Shown piece by piece: positions 32,623 through 41,389 of a DNA stretch of 64,000 bases; the stretch's first letter is position 1, and each line of letters opens with the position of its first letter. The position numbers were made by a program, and so were the translations under genes. Where the stretch lies: NCBI RefSeq assembly GCF_002283555.1, contig NZ_MVOI01000003.1, forward strand, positions 856,798 through 920,797, read 5' to 3'. This DNA comes from Rubrivirga sp. SAORIC476 (GTDB taxonomy: Bacteria; Bacteroidota; Rhodothermia; Rhodothermales; Rubricoccaceae). Below the pieces are notes generated by a model. It was not told the DNA's origin. It searched no databases and saw nothing but the letters and a program-made list of their open reading frames with translations.

Positions 32623-32698
32623 GCGGAACTAGCTCAGCTGGTAGAGCGCCACCTTGCCAAGGTGGAGGTCGCGGGTTCGAGTCCCGTGTTCCGCTCCA
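32623..32698 (+). tRNA. tRNA-Gly (anticodon GCC)
   Basis: 76 nt with encoded CCA. Acceptor arms GCGGAAC/GTTCCGC, D-arm GCTCAGCTGGTAGAGC, anticodon stem CCACC/GGTGG around the loop TTGCCAA (anticodon GCC), T-arm GCGGG TTCGAGT CCCGT, discriminator T. All stems pair. Confidence 0.96.
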
Positions 32699-32702
32699 TA
32701 CG

Positions 32703-32736
32703 AAACGCCCCCGGAGACGCCTCCGGGGGCGTTTTT
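32703..32736 (+). terminator. rho-independent terminator after tRNA-Gly
   Basis: A 12-bp perfect stem (ACGCCCCCGGAG / CTCCGGGGGCGT) with an ACGC loop and TTTTT, 5 bp past the tRNA. The minus strand ends in only GTTTCG, so it may also weakly stop the leftward operon that ends at 32769. Confidence 0.88.
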
Positions 32737-32768
32737 CGTGTTCGCGACACCGCGAGCGCCCCCCTGAG

Positions 32769-34604
32769 TCAGTGGGCTCGAATCAGACGGGCGACGGCTG
32801 GAGGCCTGCCCGGCGAGGTGGCGACGACGAGGTACACCCCGGGCGGCACGATCCGACCCCGAGCGTCACGCCCCTCCCACCACACGGTTTGCTCACCGCC
32901 CGGAACCGTCGCGAGGGAGCAGATCCGGCGCCCGAGCACGTCCACGACCGCGAGATCCACCATCGCGCCCGGCGGAGACGTGACGTGGACCGTCACCGGC
33001 CCCAGGCTGGGATTCGGTGTGATGGCAGACACCCGAAGCGGCGAGGTCCCCTCGAGAGCCTCCTCTGACGTGACCGGCTGCCCGTCGACGAGCCCGCCTC
33101 CCTGACGGATGCGGATGTGCTGATCGGTGGAGAGCCCCGTCACCATGTCCGTGCCGCCGCCCGGCCACCGAACGACGACCCGGTCGACCCTCTCCGCCTC
33201 GCCCAAGCCGACGTGGACCGGTGCCAGGCTCTGCCCGAGAAACTGCGCGCCGTGATGCGCGCGTACCCATCGCTGCCCGCCCGCCTCCACCTCCACGACA
33301 GCGCCCAGACCGGCCGTGTTCAGGGCGCCTCCTTCCAGGGAGACGGACAACCACGCGCCGCCGTCGGCCCGGTTGGCGTAGAAGTGAGGAGCGCGCGCGA
33401 CGTTGGCGACGAGCACGTCGAGGCGGCCGTCCGCGTCGGCATCGAACACGACGAGGCCGCGGGCAGGGTCGAGGTCGTCCACGCCCAGGGCCGAGGCGAC
33501 GTCGGCGAGCGGAAACGCGCCTGCGTTCTCGAAGAGGGCATTCCGGGTATCGAGCGCGAAGTACCCATTCACGACGAAGAGGTCCTGATCGCCGTCGTTC
33601 TCCAGGTCGAAGATCTCGGCGCCCCAGCCCCAGCCCGTCCGGTCCACACCGGCGACCCCAGCCTGGTCCGTGTATCCCCCCGCCTCGTGCGCGACGAAGA
33701 GCGCGTTGGTCTGCGAGGGCGAGTCGGCCCGGTTGGTGAGGAAGAGGTCGTCGCGGCCATCGCCGTCCAGATCTCCGAGGGCGAGCCCCATTCCTTCACC
33801 GCTGTCCTCCAGGCCCAGCGCAGCAGTCGCCTCAGCGAACGTGCCCGTGCCGTCGTTGAGGTAGAGCCGGTTGGCGCCGAAGTCGTTGGCGTCGTAGAGG
33901 TCGAGGTCCCCATCCCCGTCCACGTCGACCGGGAGGGTGGTGTAGGTCTTGCCGGTGTCGCCGAGGCCCCGAGCCGTGCCCACCTCGGTGAACGTGCCGT
34001 CGCCGTCGTTCTCGAAGTAGAGGTTCGCGAGGTCGCGCGCCTCCCCCGCCCCGACGTAGTCCTCCCACACGCCGACGTGCAGGTCGAGGTCGCCGTCGGA
34101 GTCGAGGTCGGCCCAGAGGGCGCTCGTGGACAACTGGGTCGCGCCGCCCGCGACCCCTGCCGCGGCCGTCACGTCGCTGAACGTGCCGTCGCCGTTGTTG
34201 CGGAAGAGCTGGTTGGGACCGGCATGCGTGAGGTAGAGGTCGGGCCAGCCGTCGCCGTCGTAGTCGCCCCAGGCGGCGCCCAGCTTGGCGCCGTTGCCCG
34301 CCGTGTTGGGCAGGCCGAGCCCCGCCGACCCCGCGACGCCGGCGGTCAGCGTCCGGTCGTCGAAGGTGCCGGTGCCGTCGTTGCGGAAGAGCCGGCTCCA
34401 GGTGACCGGCCGCGCCGGGTCGTAGGCCTCGCGGACGACGACGTACACGTCGAGGTCGCCGTCGCGGTCGTAGTCCGCCACGGCGACGCCGTTGGCGCCT
34501 GCGACGGCCCCCAGCCCGGCGGTGAAGGTGCGGTACTCGAACCCCTGCGCGGCGCCGGCCGGGGAGCCGGCGAGCACCGCCAGCAGGAGCGCGAGCCGCC
34601 TCAC
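32769..34604 (-). CDS. FG-GAP/VCBS-repeat protein with ASPIC/UnbV domain and T9SS-like tail
   Basis: 611 residues, starting at GTG 34604, which overlaps the stop of the GH27 gene as GTGA and leaves a normal signal peptide (ending AGAAQG). At least seven FG-GAP/VCBS blades (DYDRDGDLDVYVV, DYDGDGWPDLYLT, DLDSDGDLDLHVG, DVDGDGDLDLYDA, DLDGDGRDDLFLT and others) form a predicted beta-propeller with calcium-binding DxDxDG loops. An ASPIC/UnbV segment (VVVRWPGGGTDMVTGLSTDQ) follows near 490. The C-terminus (ITPNPSLGPVTVHV ... GVYLVVATSPG) is a T9SS-type sorting domain. Likely a surface protein, possibly binding the polysaccharide; the role in the mannan operon is inferred only from position at its end. 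Confidence 0.82.
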   Translation of the reverse strand: MRRLALLLAVLAGSPAGAAQGFEYRTFTAGLGAVAGANGVAVADYDRDGDLDVYVVVREAYDPARPVTWSRLFRNDGTGTFDDRTLTAGVAGSAGLGLPNTAGNGAKLGAAWGDYDGDGWPDLYLTHAGPNQLFRNNGDGTFSDVTAAAGVAGGATQLSTSALWADLDSDGDLDLHVGVWEDYVGAGEARDLANLYFENDGDGTFTEVGTARGLGDTGKTYTTLPVDVDGDGDLDLYDANDFGANRLYLNDGTGTFAEATAALGLEDSGEGMGLALGDLDGDGRDDLFLTNRADSPSQTNALFVAHEAGGYTDQAGVAGVDRTGWGWGAEIFDLENDGDQDLFVVNGYFALDTRNALFENAGAFPLADVASALGVDDLDPARGLVVFDADADGRLDVLVANVARAPHFYANRADGGAWLSVSLEGGALNTAGLGAVVEVEAGGQRWVRAHHGAQFLGQSLAPVHVGLGEAERVDRVVVRWPGGGTDMVTGLSTDQHIRIRQGGGLVDGQPVTSEEALEGTSPLRVSAITPNPSLGPVTVHVTSPPGAMVDLAVVDVLGRRICSLATVPGGEQTVWWEGRDARGRIVPPGVYLVVATSPGRPPAVARLIRAH

Positions 34605-35827
34605 CCGCCCGCCCGCGTGAGGCGGACCATCCACACGTCGCGACCGGGGACCGTGACCGCGAGCGGCGACGCCGTCGTCCCCGCGTCGGCGTGACGGAAG
34701 AGGTCGCGGATGGCGTAGGTGTGCTGGTCGAAGTGGGGTCGGTTCTGCGAGAAGGCGTCCTCGACGTGCTCCTCGGGCCAGTCGAAGGTGACCGCACGCG
34801 GGTCGTCGTTGCGGTTGAGGATCGCCATCGCCCAGTCGCCGTCGGCCAGCGGCTTGAACCAGACCTCGACGCCCCCCGCCCGCTTGTGCGGGAAGCCCTC
34901 GACGCCGAGCGGGTCCTGGTCGACCGCGATCACCTCCTGGTTGGTCAGGATCTCGCGCGTAGCCTCGGTCATCGAGCGGACATCGTTGCCGGCGATCAGC
35001 GGCGCGTGGAGCATGGCCCACATCGCGAAGTGCGCCCGGTCCTCGTTCGGGGCTGGCATGTTGCCCACTTCCATCATGTCGGGGTCGTTCCAATGGCCCG
35101 GCGCGGCGTGGACGCGCAGCCCGCGCTCGACCTGCATGTCGAGGATGCGCATGACGCCCCACGAGTTCCAGTTGCCGTGGCTGACGACGCAGTCCCAGCA
35201 GTTGATGATGTCGCCGCTCGTCCGCCACATGTGGCCGATGTCCTTGGCCCAGGTCCAGGGCTGGTTGTCGCCCCACTCGCAGATCGAGAAGAAGATGTCC
35301 CGGCCCGACGCCGCGAGTGCGTTCCGCATCGTCCGATACGCCTCCGGTGCATTTCGGCCCTCGGTGTTGCACCAGTCGTACTTGAGGTAATCGATGCCCC
35401 AGCGGGCGTACTGGAGCGCGTCCTGGTACTCATAGCCCTGGCTGCCGGGCCGCCCGGCGCACGTCTGCGTCCCGGCGTCAGAGTAGATGCCCAGTTTGAG
35501 GTCGAGCGAGTGGACGTAATCGGCGAGGGCCCGCATGCCGGACGGGAAGCGCTCGGGGTCGGGCTGGATGAAGCCGTCGGCGTCGCGCTCGCCGTGCCAG
35601 CAGTCGTCGATGTTGACGTACGTGTAGCCCGCGTCGCGCATGCCGCTCGCCACGATGGCGTCGGCGGTCTCGCGGATGAGCGACTCGTCGATGTCGCAGG
35701 CGAAGGTGTTCCACGAGTTCCAGCCCATCGGCGGGGTCGCGGCCAGGTCGGCAGCCTTGGGCGCGTTCTGCTGTGCCCACGTGGGCACCGAGGCAGTCAG
35801 AGCGAGGAGGAGAACGAGGAGACGCAT
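34601..35827 (-). CDS. GH27 alpha-galactosidase
   Basis: 408 residues with a signal peptide (MRLLVLLLALTASVPTWAQ). Family hallmarks: TPPMGWNSWNTFACDIDE near 33-50, NIDDCWHGERD near 92, the nucleophile Asp in LKYDWCNTEG (~150) and the acid/base Asp in HWNDPDMMEVGN (~248). It removes alpha-1,6-linked galactose side chains from galactomannan or galactoglucomannan, or from melibiose-type oligosaccharides, outside the cytoplasm. It lies 16 bp after galactokinase, which would phosphorylate the released galactose after uptake. Confidence 0.93.
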   Translation of the reverse strand: MRLLVLLLALTASVPTWAQQNAPKAADLAATPPMGWNSWNTFACDIDESLIRETADAIVASGMRDAGYTYVNIDDCWHGERDADGFIQPDPERFPSGMRALADYVHSLDLKLGIYSDAGTQTCAGRPGSQGYEYQDALQYARWGIDYLKYDWCNTEGRNAPEAYRTMRNALAASGRDIFFSICEWGDNQPWTWAKDIGHMWRTSGDIINCWDCVVSHGNWNSWGVMRILDMQVERGLRVHAAPGHWNDPDMMEVGNMPAPNEDRAHFAMWAMLHAPLIAGNDVRSMTEATREILTNQEVIAVDQDPLGVEGFPHKRAGGVEVWFKPLADGDWAMAILNRNDDPRAVTFDWPEEHVEDAFSQNRPHFDQHTYAIRDLFRHADAGTTASPLAVTVPGRDVWMVRLTRAGG

Positions 35828-35843
35828 GGCGGAGGGAAGACGG

Positions 35844-37001
35844 TCAGAGAAAGAGGGCAGGAACGGGTTCGAGCGAGGCCCCGCCGACGGCGCGGACACG
35901 GTAGGCGGTCGGCGCGTGGCCCGTCCACTGGCGGTAGGCGAGGGCGGCCGCCTCGGCGACCGCCTCGGCCCGGTCGGAGGCGACGAGCGCAACGACGCAG
36001 CCGCCGAACCCGGCGCCGGTCATCCGGGCGCCGTAGCACCCGGGCTGTGCCTGGGCGGCCTCGACGAAGGCGTCGAGGGCGGGGCTCGACACCTCGTAGT
36101 CGTCGCGGAGGCTGGCGTGGCTGGCGGCCATCAGCGCCCCGACGCGGGCGGCGTCGCCCTGTCGCATGGCGTCGGCGGCAGCCAGGACGCGGGCGTTCTC
36201 CGTGACCACGTGGCGGGCACGGCGCACCTGGGTGGGCATCAGCACGTCCTCGGCCGCCTGGAGGCCGTCGAGCGTGGCGTCGCGAAGCGCGGGGACGCCG
36301 AGAACGCGGGCGACGCGCTCGCACGTCTCACGACGGGCGTTGTAGGCGCTGTCCACCAGCCCCCGCCGCGTGCCGGTGTCGAGCACGAGAACGGTCGTCC
36401 AGGCGGGCAGCGGGGTCGGGGTGACGGCGAGCGAGCGGCAGTCGAGCAGGACAGCATGCCCGGCCACGCCGCAGGCGCTCGCCATCTGGTCCATCACGCC
36501 GCAGCGGACGCCCACCCACTCGTTCTCAGCGCGCTGCGCGGTCCGAGCCATGTCGGCGGGGTCCCAGTCGAGCCCGGCGCCTTCGGAGAGCGCCCGCGCC
36601 ACGGCCAGTTCCAGCGCCGCCGACGACGAGAGGCCCGCCCCCTCGGGCACGTCCGACGCCAGCACGCCCTCCAGCCCACGCAACTCGTGCCCCTGCGCCT
36701 GGAGCGCCCAGGCCACGCCCTTCGCGTACTCGCCCCACCCGTCTCCCCTTTCCATCGCCCCGAGGCGGAAGTCGGCTGGCTCGGTCGCCCGCGTGCTGTG
36801 CAGGACCACCCGGTCGTCGTCGCGGGGGCGGACGGCGAGCCAGACGGCCTGCTCGATCGCCAGTGGCATCACGAAGCCGTCGTTGTAGTCGGTGTGCTCG
36901 CCGATCAGGTTGACGCGTCCGGGCGCCCGGACGACGTGCACGGGCGGGGCGCCGAATCGGTGGCGGAACGCCTCGGTGACGGAGACGCGGAGGTCAGCCA
37001 T
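35844..37001 (-). CDS. galK: galactokinase
   Basis: 385 residues from ATG 37001; the frame is open to 37019. GHMP-kinase features: the galactokinase signature GRVNLIGEHTDYNDGFVMP near residues 28-46, the ATP loop EGAGLSSSAALELA near 118, CGVMDQMAS near 165 and GARMTGAGFGGC near 325. It phosphorylates galactose at C1 in the cytoplasm. The start codon overlaps the stop of the upstream nucleotidyltransferase gene by 8 bp, which suggests coupled synthesis. No galT is present in the window. Confidence 0.95.
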   Translation of the reverse strand: MADLRVSVTEAFRHRFGAPPVHVVRAPGRVNLIGEHTDYNDGFVMPLAIEQAVWLAVRPRDDDRVVLHSTRATEPADFRLGAMERGDGWGEYAKGVAWALQAQGHELRGLEGVLASDVPEGAGLSSSAALELAVARALSEGAGLDWDPADMARTAQRAENEWVGVRCGVMDQMASACGVAGHAVLLDCRSLAVTPTPLPAWTTVLVLDTGTRRGLVDSAYNARRETCERVARVLGVPALRDATLDGLQAAEDVLMPTQVRRARHVVTENARVLAAADAMRQGDAARVGALMAASHASLRDDYEVSSPALDAFVEAAQAQPGCYGARMTGAGFGGCVVALVASDRAEAVAEAAALAYRQWTGHAPTAYRVRAVGGASLEPVPALFL

Positions 37002-37989
37002 GAGCGATCGCGTCGTCACCCAGGGTGAACGTGCCCGTGAGTCCCTCGACGGTCGCTCGCTCGCCCACGAGCGAATCGGTCAGCTCGGCATCGCGGACCG
37101 TCGCCCCGGCCATGACCACGGTGGCGCGGAGGACGGAATCCTCGACGACGGCCCCCGCCTCCACGACCGCGTGCGGCCCCACCACCGAACGGCGAACCGT
37201 CGCGTCGGGATGGACGAACGACGGGGCAGCAACGGCCACCTCGGCCGCCGTCGGTTCGTGCTCGCCCGTCTCCAGTAGCGCGCGGACGGTCTCGCGATAC
37301 GAGGCCAGCGTGCCCGTGTCGAGCCACCGCGCGGCCGGGGCCGTCGCCATCCGCGCGCCCCGCTGGACGAGGCGGTCGTAGGCGTCGGTCAGTTGGAACT
37401 CGCCGCCCGCGCCCGTCGCCCCGGTCGTGATCATCTCGTCCACCACGGCCCGCAGGTCGCGGCCGTCGCGAACGTAGTAGGCTCCGATCAGGGTCTCGCG
37501 GTGCGTGGCGTCCGGCGGCTTCTCGATCAGGCCCGTGATGCGCCCGCCGTCGTCGCGCACGACGACCCCGAAGCGCCGCGGGTCCTCCACCTCGACGGTC
37601 CACGCGAGGAGGTCGACCCCGTCGAGCGGCACGTCGGCGGAGGGGGTGAACAGGGTATCGCCCCAACAGGTCAGGACCTCCCCGTCGAGCGCGTCGCCCG
37701 CGCACGCGATGGCGTGGGCCGTCCCCAGCGGCTCGGGCTGGAGGGCAAACGAGGCCCCCAGTCCCTCGGCCGCGCACGCCTCGGTGAGGCGACGGCGCAG
37801 GTTGGCGTCCGCCGTCGGCCCGAGCACGAACACGACCTCCTCGACGACCCGGCCGAGCGCGCCCGCGAAGGCGTCGAGCAGGCGCGCGATCGCGGGGCTG
37901 CCCACGAGCGGGAGCAGCGGCTTGGGGGTCGTGTGGCTGAAGGGCCGCAGGCGCGTCCCCCGCCCCCCCATCGGGAGGATCAGGCGCAT
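36994..37989 (-). CDS. sugar-1-phosphate nucleotidyltransferase (RmlA-like) with left-handed beta-helix tail
   Basis: 331 residues. The N-terminal nucleotide-binding site is MRLILPMGGRGTRLRPFS; the sugar-binding region has CWGDTLF (~98-104), FGVVVRDD (~130), IEKPPDATH (~147) and DTGTLASYRE (~228). The last ~90 residues are a left-handed beta-helix (hexapeptide-like PSFVHPDATVRRSVVGPHAV). It makes an NDP-sugar from a sugar 1-phosphate. Because it overlaps galK and no galT is seen, it may act as a UTP-dependent galactose- or glucose-1-phosphate uridylyltransferase; a mannose-1-phosphate role is also possible, as GH130 releases that compound. Confidence 0.83.
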   Translation of the reverse strand: MRLILPMGGRGTRLRPFSHTTPKPLLPLVGSPAIARLLDAFAGALGRVVEEVVFVLGPTADANLRRRLTEACAAEGLGASFALQPEPLGTAHAIACAGDALDGEVLTCWGDTLFTPSADVPLDGVDLLAWTVEVEDPRRFGVVVRDDGGRITGLIEKPPDATHRETLIGAYYVRDGRDLRAVVDEMITTGATGAGGEFQLTDAYDRLVQRGARMATAPAARWLDTGTLASYRETVRALLETGEHEPTAAEVAVAAPSFVHPDATVRRSVVGPHAVVEAGAVVEDSVLRATVVMAGATVRDAELTDSLVGERATVEGLTGTFTLGDDAIAHG

Positions 37990-37994
37990 CGGAG

Positions 37995-40025
37995 TCAGCG
38001 GACGAGGGTCAGCGCCCGGCTGGCGGCGCCCGTCGGCGTGCCGAGGTGGACGACGTAGACACCGGCGGGCAACCCGGCTGCGGCGAGGGCGACGGTGTGC
38101 GGTCCTGCCGCCAACGGTCCGTTGTGGGCGCGCCGCACCTCGCGGCCGAGCAGGTCCACCAAGCGGACCGTCACGTCCCCGGCCTCGTCCAGGCGGAACC
38201 GGACGGTCGCCGGACCGGCGGCCGGGTTGGGCGAGACCGACAGGCCGAGGTCGACGGCCTCGGCGCCCGGCTCGGCGTCCACGGGGCCGCCCGTGGCCGA
38301 GAGCGCGGCCTCGATGCCGACGGCGAGGTGGACGAGCGGCGCGTTCCAGTTGATCGCCACCTCGTTGGAGGCGTAGCTGCACCACACGTCCGTGTAGGAG
38401 CGCGCGGGCAGGCTCGACGGGTACCCGGCGCAGCCGTCCTGCTGGCCCGGGTTGGGGCCGCCCGCGATCAGGCCGGGGATCGGGCCGTCGTAGAAGCGCG
38501 GGTTGCGCGTGAGCGCGCGGGACGGCCGGTGGTGCGGGTTCTGGGGCGTCTTGTCGCCCACGCCCGTCACGAACGAGTAGCCCGTCGCGTTGCGCCCCAG
38601 GAGGTAGTCCAGCGAGGCGATGGCCGCGTCGAGGTAGTCGCGGTCGCCGGTGAGCCGGTGCGCGATCAGCAGCGCGACGCCCTGGTTGGCGGCCACCGAG
38701 TTGCTGCCCCAGCCGAAGTTCCAGCTGTCGATCCCCATCGGGACGCCGTACGGGGTGCTGGAGAGCGCCCCGACGAACCGGTCGGCCATGGCGAGCAGGC
38801 TCTGCTCCAGCGCGGCCCCGTTCACCTCGGGCCCGAGGTCGGCGCGGTGTGCCAGCAGCGAGTGGACGCCCAACTCGCGGACGCCGCCCCAGTACGGCAG
38901 GCCCACGCCGCCCGTCGGAAAGCCGCCCACGGCCGTGCGGAAGCTGTCGGCGCCCGTTGTGAGGTAGAGCTCCATCGCGGCCCAGTCGAACTCGTCGGCG
39001 AACGAGCCGTCGCCGTACTCGCCCGTGTTGATGTTGGGGTCGAAGGCCGCGTTGAGGGCGCCCTGGTCGTAGCGGACGCTGGGGTTCGCGCGGGCCCATG
39101 TCCAGGCGTCGAGCGCGGCCGTGCGGAGCGAGTCGGCCAGGCCGGGCAGCGCGTCCGGGAAGTCGGTCGCGATGCGGGAGGCCTGCGCCATCGTGGCCGC
39201 GAAGTCGAGCGTCGCCGCGGTGCCCTTCTGGACGACGTAGCGCGTCGCGGTCGCCTGATCAGGCGCCACCTCGCCCTCGAAGTTGGCGGTCGTCAGCTTG
39301 TGGTAGACGCCGCCGTCGGTGTCCTGCATCGCCAGCATCCAGCGGACGTTCCACAGCGCCTCGTCGATCAGGTCGGGCACCGCGTCGCCGCTCTCCGGGA
39401 TGCCGACCTCGAAGGCGGTGACGTAGCCCGGCTCCCACTCGTAGAGCGACAGCAGCGTGCCGACGGAGATGCCGGAGTTGACGATGTATTTGTTGTAGTC
39501 GCCCGCGTCGTACCAGCCCTTCGGTGCCGAGAGCACCGTCCCGGTCGGGCGCTCGGCCGTGGCTGCGGAGGCGTGGACGAGCACCTGGGTGTCGGGGTGT
39601 CCGCCCACTCGCGCCCACGGCCCCGCGAACGCCTCGGGCAGGTCGGTCGACGCCCGCTGGAAGTAGAAGCTCTTCAGCGCCGCCCGCGCCGCCTGCTCGT
39701 GGACGGCCTCGCGGACCTCGAACGGGTACGACGCCCCCACCCCGTCCACTTCGACGACGTAGGTGCCCGGGGCCGTCACGTCCGAGAAGTCGACCCGGCG
39801 GACCGTCTCGCCGGAGGCGGACCACGTCCGCGCCGGGCCGAGCGTGCCGGTCCACACGGCGTCGCCGCCGCCCTCGGGGCGGATCGAGACGGCCACCTCG
39901 CCTGCGCCGACGACAACGGCCACCTTCGGCCCGTCCGGGTAGAAGCCGACCTGGTTGAGACGGATCGCCTCGGTCTGCGCCGCCACCGAGGCGGACAGGG
40001 CGAGGACAAGCAGGAGAGTGCGCAT
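37995..40025 (-). CDS. T9SS-secreted GH9 endoglucanase
   Basis: 676 residues. Signal peptide (MRTLLLVLALSASVAAQ), a CelD-type Ig-like N-terminal domain (~18-105), then the GH9 (alpha/alpha)6 barrel. Catalytic region 1 is KGWYDAGDYNKYIVNSG (Asp pair near 170-174), and the C-terminal catalytic Glu is in SNEVAINWNAP (~555). A T9SS sorting domain (VSPNPAAGPATVRFRLD ... GVYVVHLG) ends the protein. GH9 enzymes cleave beta-1,4-glucan; in a mannan locus this would attack glucose-containing stretches of glucomannan or associated cellulose. It is 2 bp after the permease gene. Confidence 0.92.
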   Translation of the reverse strand: MRTLLLVLALSASVAAQTEAIRLNQVGFYPDGPKVAVVVGAGEVAVSIRPEGGGDAVWTGTLGPARTWSASGETVRRVDFSDVTAPGTYVVEVDGVGASYPFEVREAVHEQAARAALKSFYFQRASTDLPEAFAGPWARVGGHPDTQVLVHASAATAERPTGTVLSAPKGWYDAGDYNKYIVNSGISVGTLLSLYEWEPGYVTAFEVGIPESGDAVPDLIDEALWNVRWMLAMQDTDGGVYHKLTTANFEGEVAPDQATATRYVVQKGTAATLDFAATMAQASRIATDFPDALPGLADSLRTAALDAWTWARANPSVRYDQGALNAAFDPNINTGEYGDGSFADEFDWAAMELYLTTGADSFRTAVGGFPTGGVGLPYWGGVRELGVHSLLAHRADLGPEVNGAALEQSLLAMADRFVGALSSTPYGVPMGIDSWNFGWGSNSVAANQGVALLIAHRLTGDRDYLDAAIASLDYLLGRNATGYSFVTGVGDKTPQNPHHRPSRALTRNPRFYDGPIPGLIAGGPNPGQQDGCAGYPSSLPARSYTDVWCSYASNEVAINWNAPLVHLAVGIEAALSATGGPVDAEPGAEAVDLGLSVSPNPAAGPATVRFRLDEAGDVTVRLVDLLGREVRRAHNGPLAAGPHTVALAAAGLPAGVYVVHLGTPTGAASRALTLVR

Positions 40026-40027
40026 GA

Positions 40028-41389
40028 TCAGACGGGAATGGACGGTAGAGAGGGGGCGGGCGTGACGCGGGCGCGGCTCAGCCCGTACGCCGCGATCGTC
40101 CCGTAGCAGAGAGTCAGTACCAGAAAGGCGGGCTGGACGCCGACGGCGTCGGCCAGGGCACCGTAGAGGGGCGGGATTACCGCGCCGCCCACGATGGCCG
40201 TGCACAGAACGCCCGAGCCCTGCGCCGTGTGCTCGCCCAGCCCGTCGATGGCGAGCGTAAAGATGGTCGCGAACTGGATCGAGTTGCACAGGCCGATGGC
40301 GAGGATCGCAACCATCGCCACGACGCCGCCCGACGAGACGGTGACGGCCAGCAGCGTGATGGCCAGCCCGGCGAACACGGCCAGCAGCCGCCCCGGCGAC
40401 ACCACCTGGAGCAGCGCCGAGCCGACGAAGCGGCCCACCATCGCCCCGCCCCAGTAGAGCGCCACGAACGTGCCGGCCAGCCGCTCCACGTTGAACGTCG
40501 TGTAGTCGCCGCCGGACAGGAACCCGGCCACGCCCGCCAGCGCCGGCGTCTCGGCGACGAGCGTCGCCACATCGAGCGTCAGGAAGTAGTTGACGAGGTA
40601 GCTCCCGATGGTCACCTCGGCGCCGACGTACAGGAAGATGCCGACGGCGCCCCAGACGAGGGGCCGCGAGGCCAGCGCCCCCCGGTAGCTGCCCGACGTG
40701 TCGTGGTCGGTCTCCAGGATCCTCGGCAGCCGAAACAGCCCGAAGCCGACCGCCAGCACGGCGAGCGCGACGGCCAGCACGACGAACGGCGTCTGCACCG
40801 TGCCCGCCTCGGCGGCGTAGTAGGCCGCCTGCTCCGCCTCCCCGAGCGCCCCGATCTGGTCGGACGAGAGGACCGTGTTGCCCAGGATGAACGCGGCGCC
40901 GACGAGCGGCGCGATCGTCGTCCCCAACGAGTTGAACGCCTGGGCGAGGTTGAGGCGGCTCGACGCCGTCCGCGCCGGGCCGAGGGCGGCGACGTAGGGG
41001 TTGGCGGCCACCTGCAGGACCGTGATCCCGCCCGCGAGCACGAACATCGCCAGCAGGAAGAGCGCGTACACGCGGAGCCCCGCCGCAGGCACGAACAGCA
41101 GGCAGCCGACCGCCATTGCCAGCAGCCCGACGACGGCGCCCCGCTTGTAGCCCACCCGCGCGATCAGCACGCCGCTCGGGATCGACAGGAGCAGGTAGGC
41201 GGCGAAGAAGGCGAACTGGACGAGGGCGGCCTCGAAGTAGCTCAGCTCGAACACGGCCTTCAGCCGCGGCACGAGCGCGTCCACCATGACGGTGATGAAC
41301 CCCCACAGGAAGAACAGCGTCGTGACGACGGCGAACGCGCCGCGCAGGCCGCGGACGGCCGCCGACTCGGGGGCGACGGGCTCGCTCAT
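40028..41389 (-). CDS. FucP-type sugar MFS transporter (FHS family)
   Basis: 453 residues with twelve hydrophobic segments. FHS/FucP-type features include FFLWGFITVMVDALVPRLK (~26-44), IPSGVLIARVGYKRG (~69-83) and VLQVAANPYVAALGP with LNLAQAFNSLGTTIAP (~123-160). Members are proton symporters for fucose, glucose, galactose or mannose-type sugars; in context glucose, mannose or galactose is likely. The ATG overlaps the stop of the GH5 gene by 4 bp (ATGA), so it belongs to the mannan operon. Confidence 0.9.
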   Translation of the reverse strand: MSEPVAPESAAVRGLRGAFAVVTTLFFLWGFITVMVDALVPRLKAVFELSYFEAALVQFAFFAAYLLLSIPSGVLIARVGYKRGAVVGLLAMAVGCLLFVPAAGLRVYALFLLAMFVLAGGITVLQVAANPYVAALGPARTASSRLNLAQAFNSLGTTIAPLVGAAFILGNTVLSSDQIGALGEAEQAAYYAAEAGTVQTPFVVLAVALAVLAVGFGLFRLPRILETDHDTSGSYRGALASRPLVWGAVGIFLYVGAEVTIGSYLVNYFLTLDVATLVAETPALAGVAGFLSGGDYTTFNVERLAGTFVALYWGGAMVGRFVGSALLQVVSPGRLLAVFAGLAITLLAVTVSSGGVVAMVAILAIGLCNSIQFATIFTLAIDGLGEHTAQGSGVLCTAIVGGAVIPPLYGALADAVGVQPAFLVLTLCYGTIAAYGLSRARVTPAPSLPSIPV

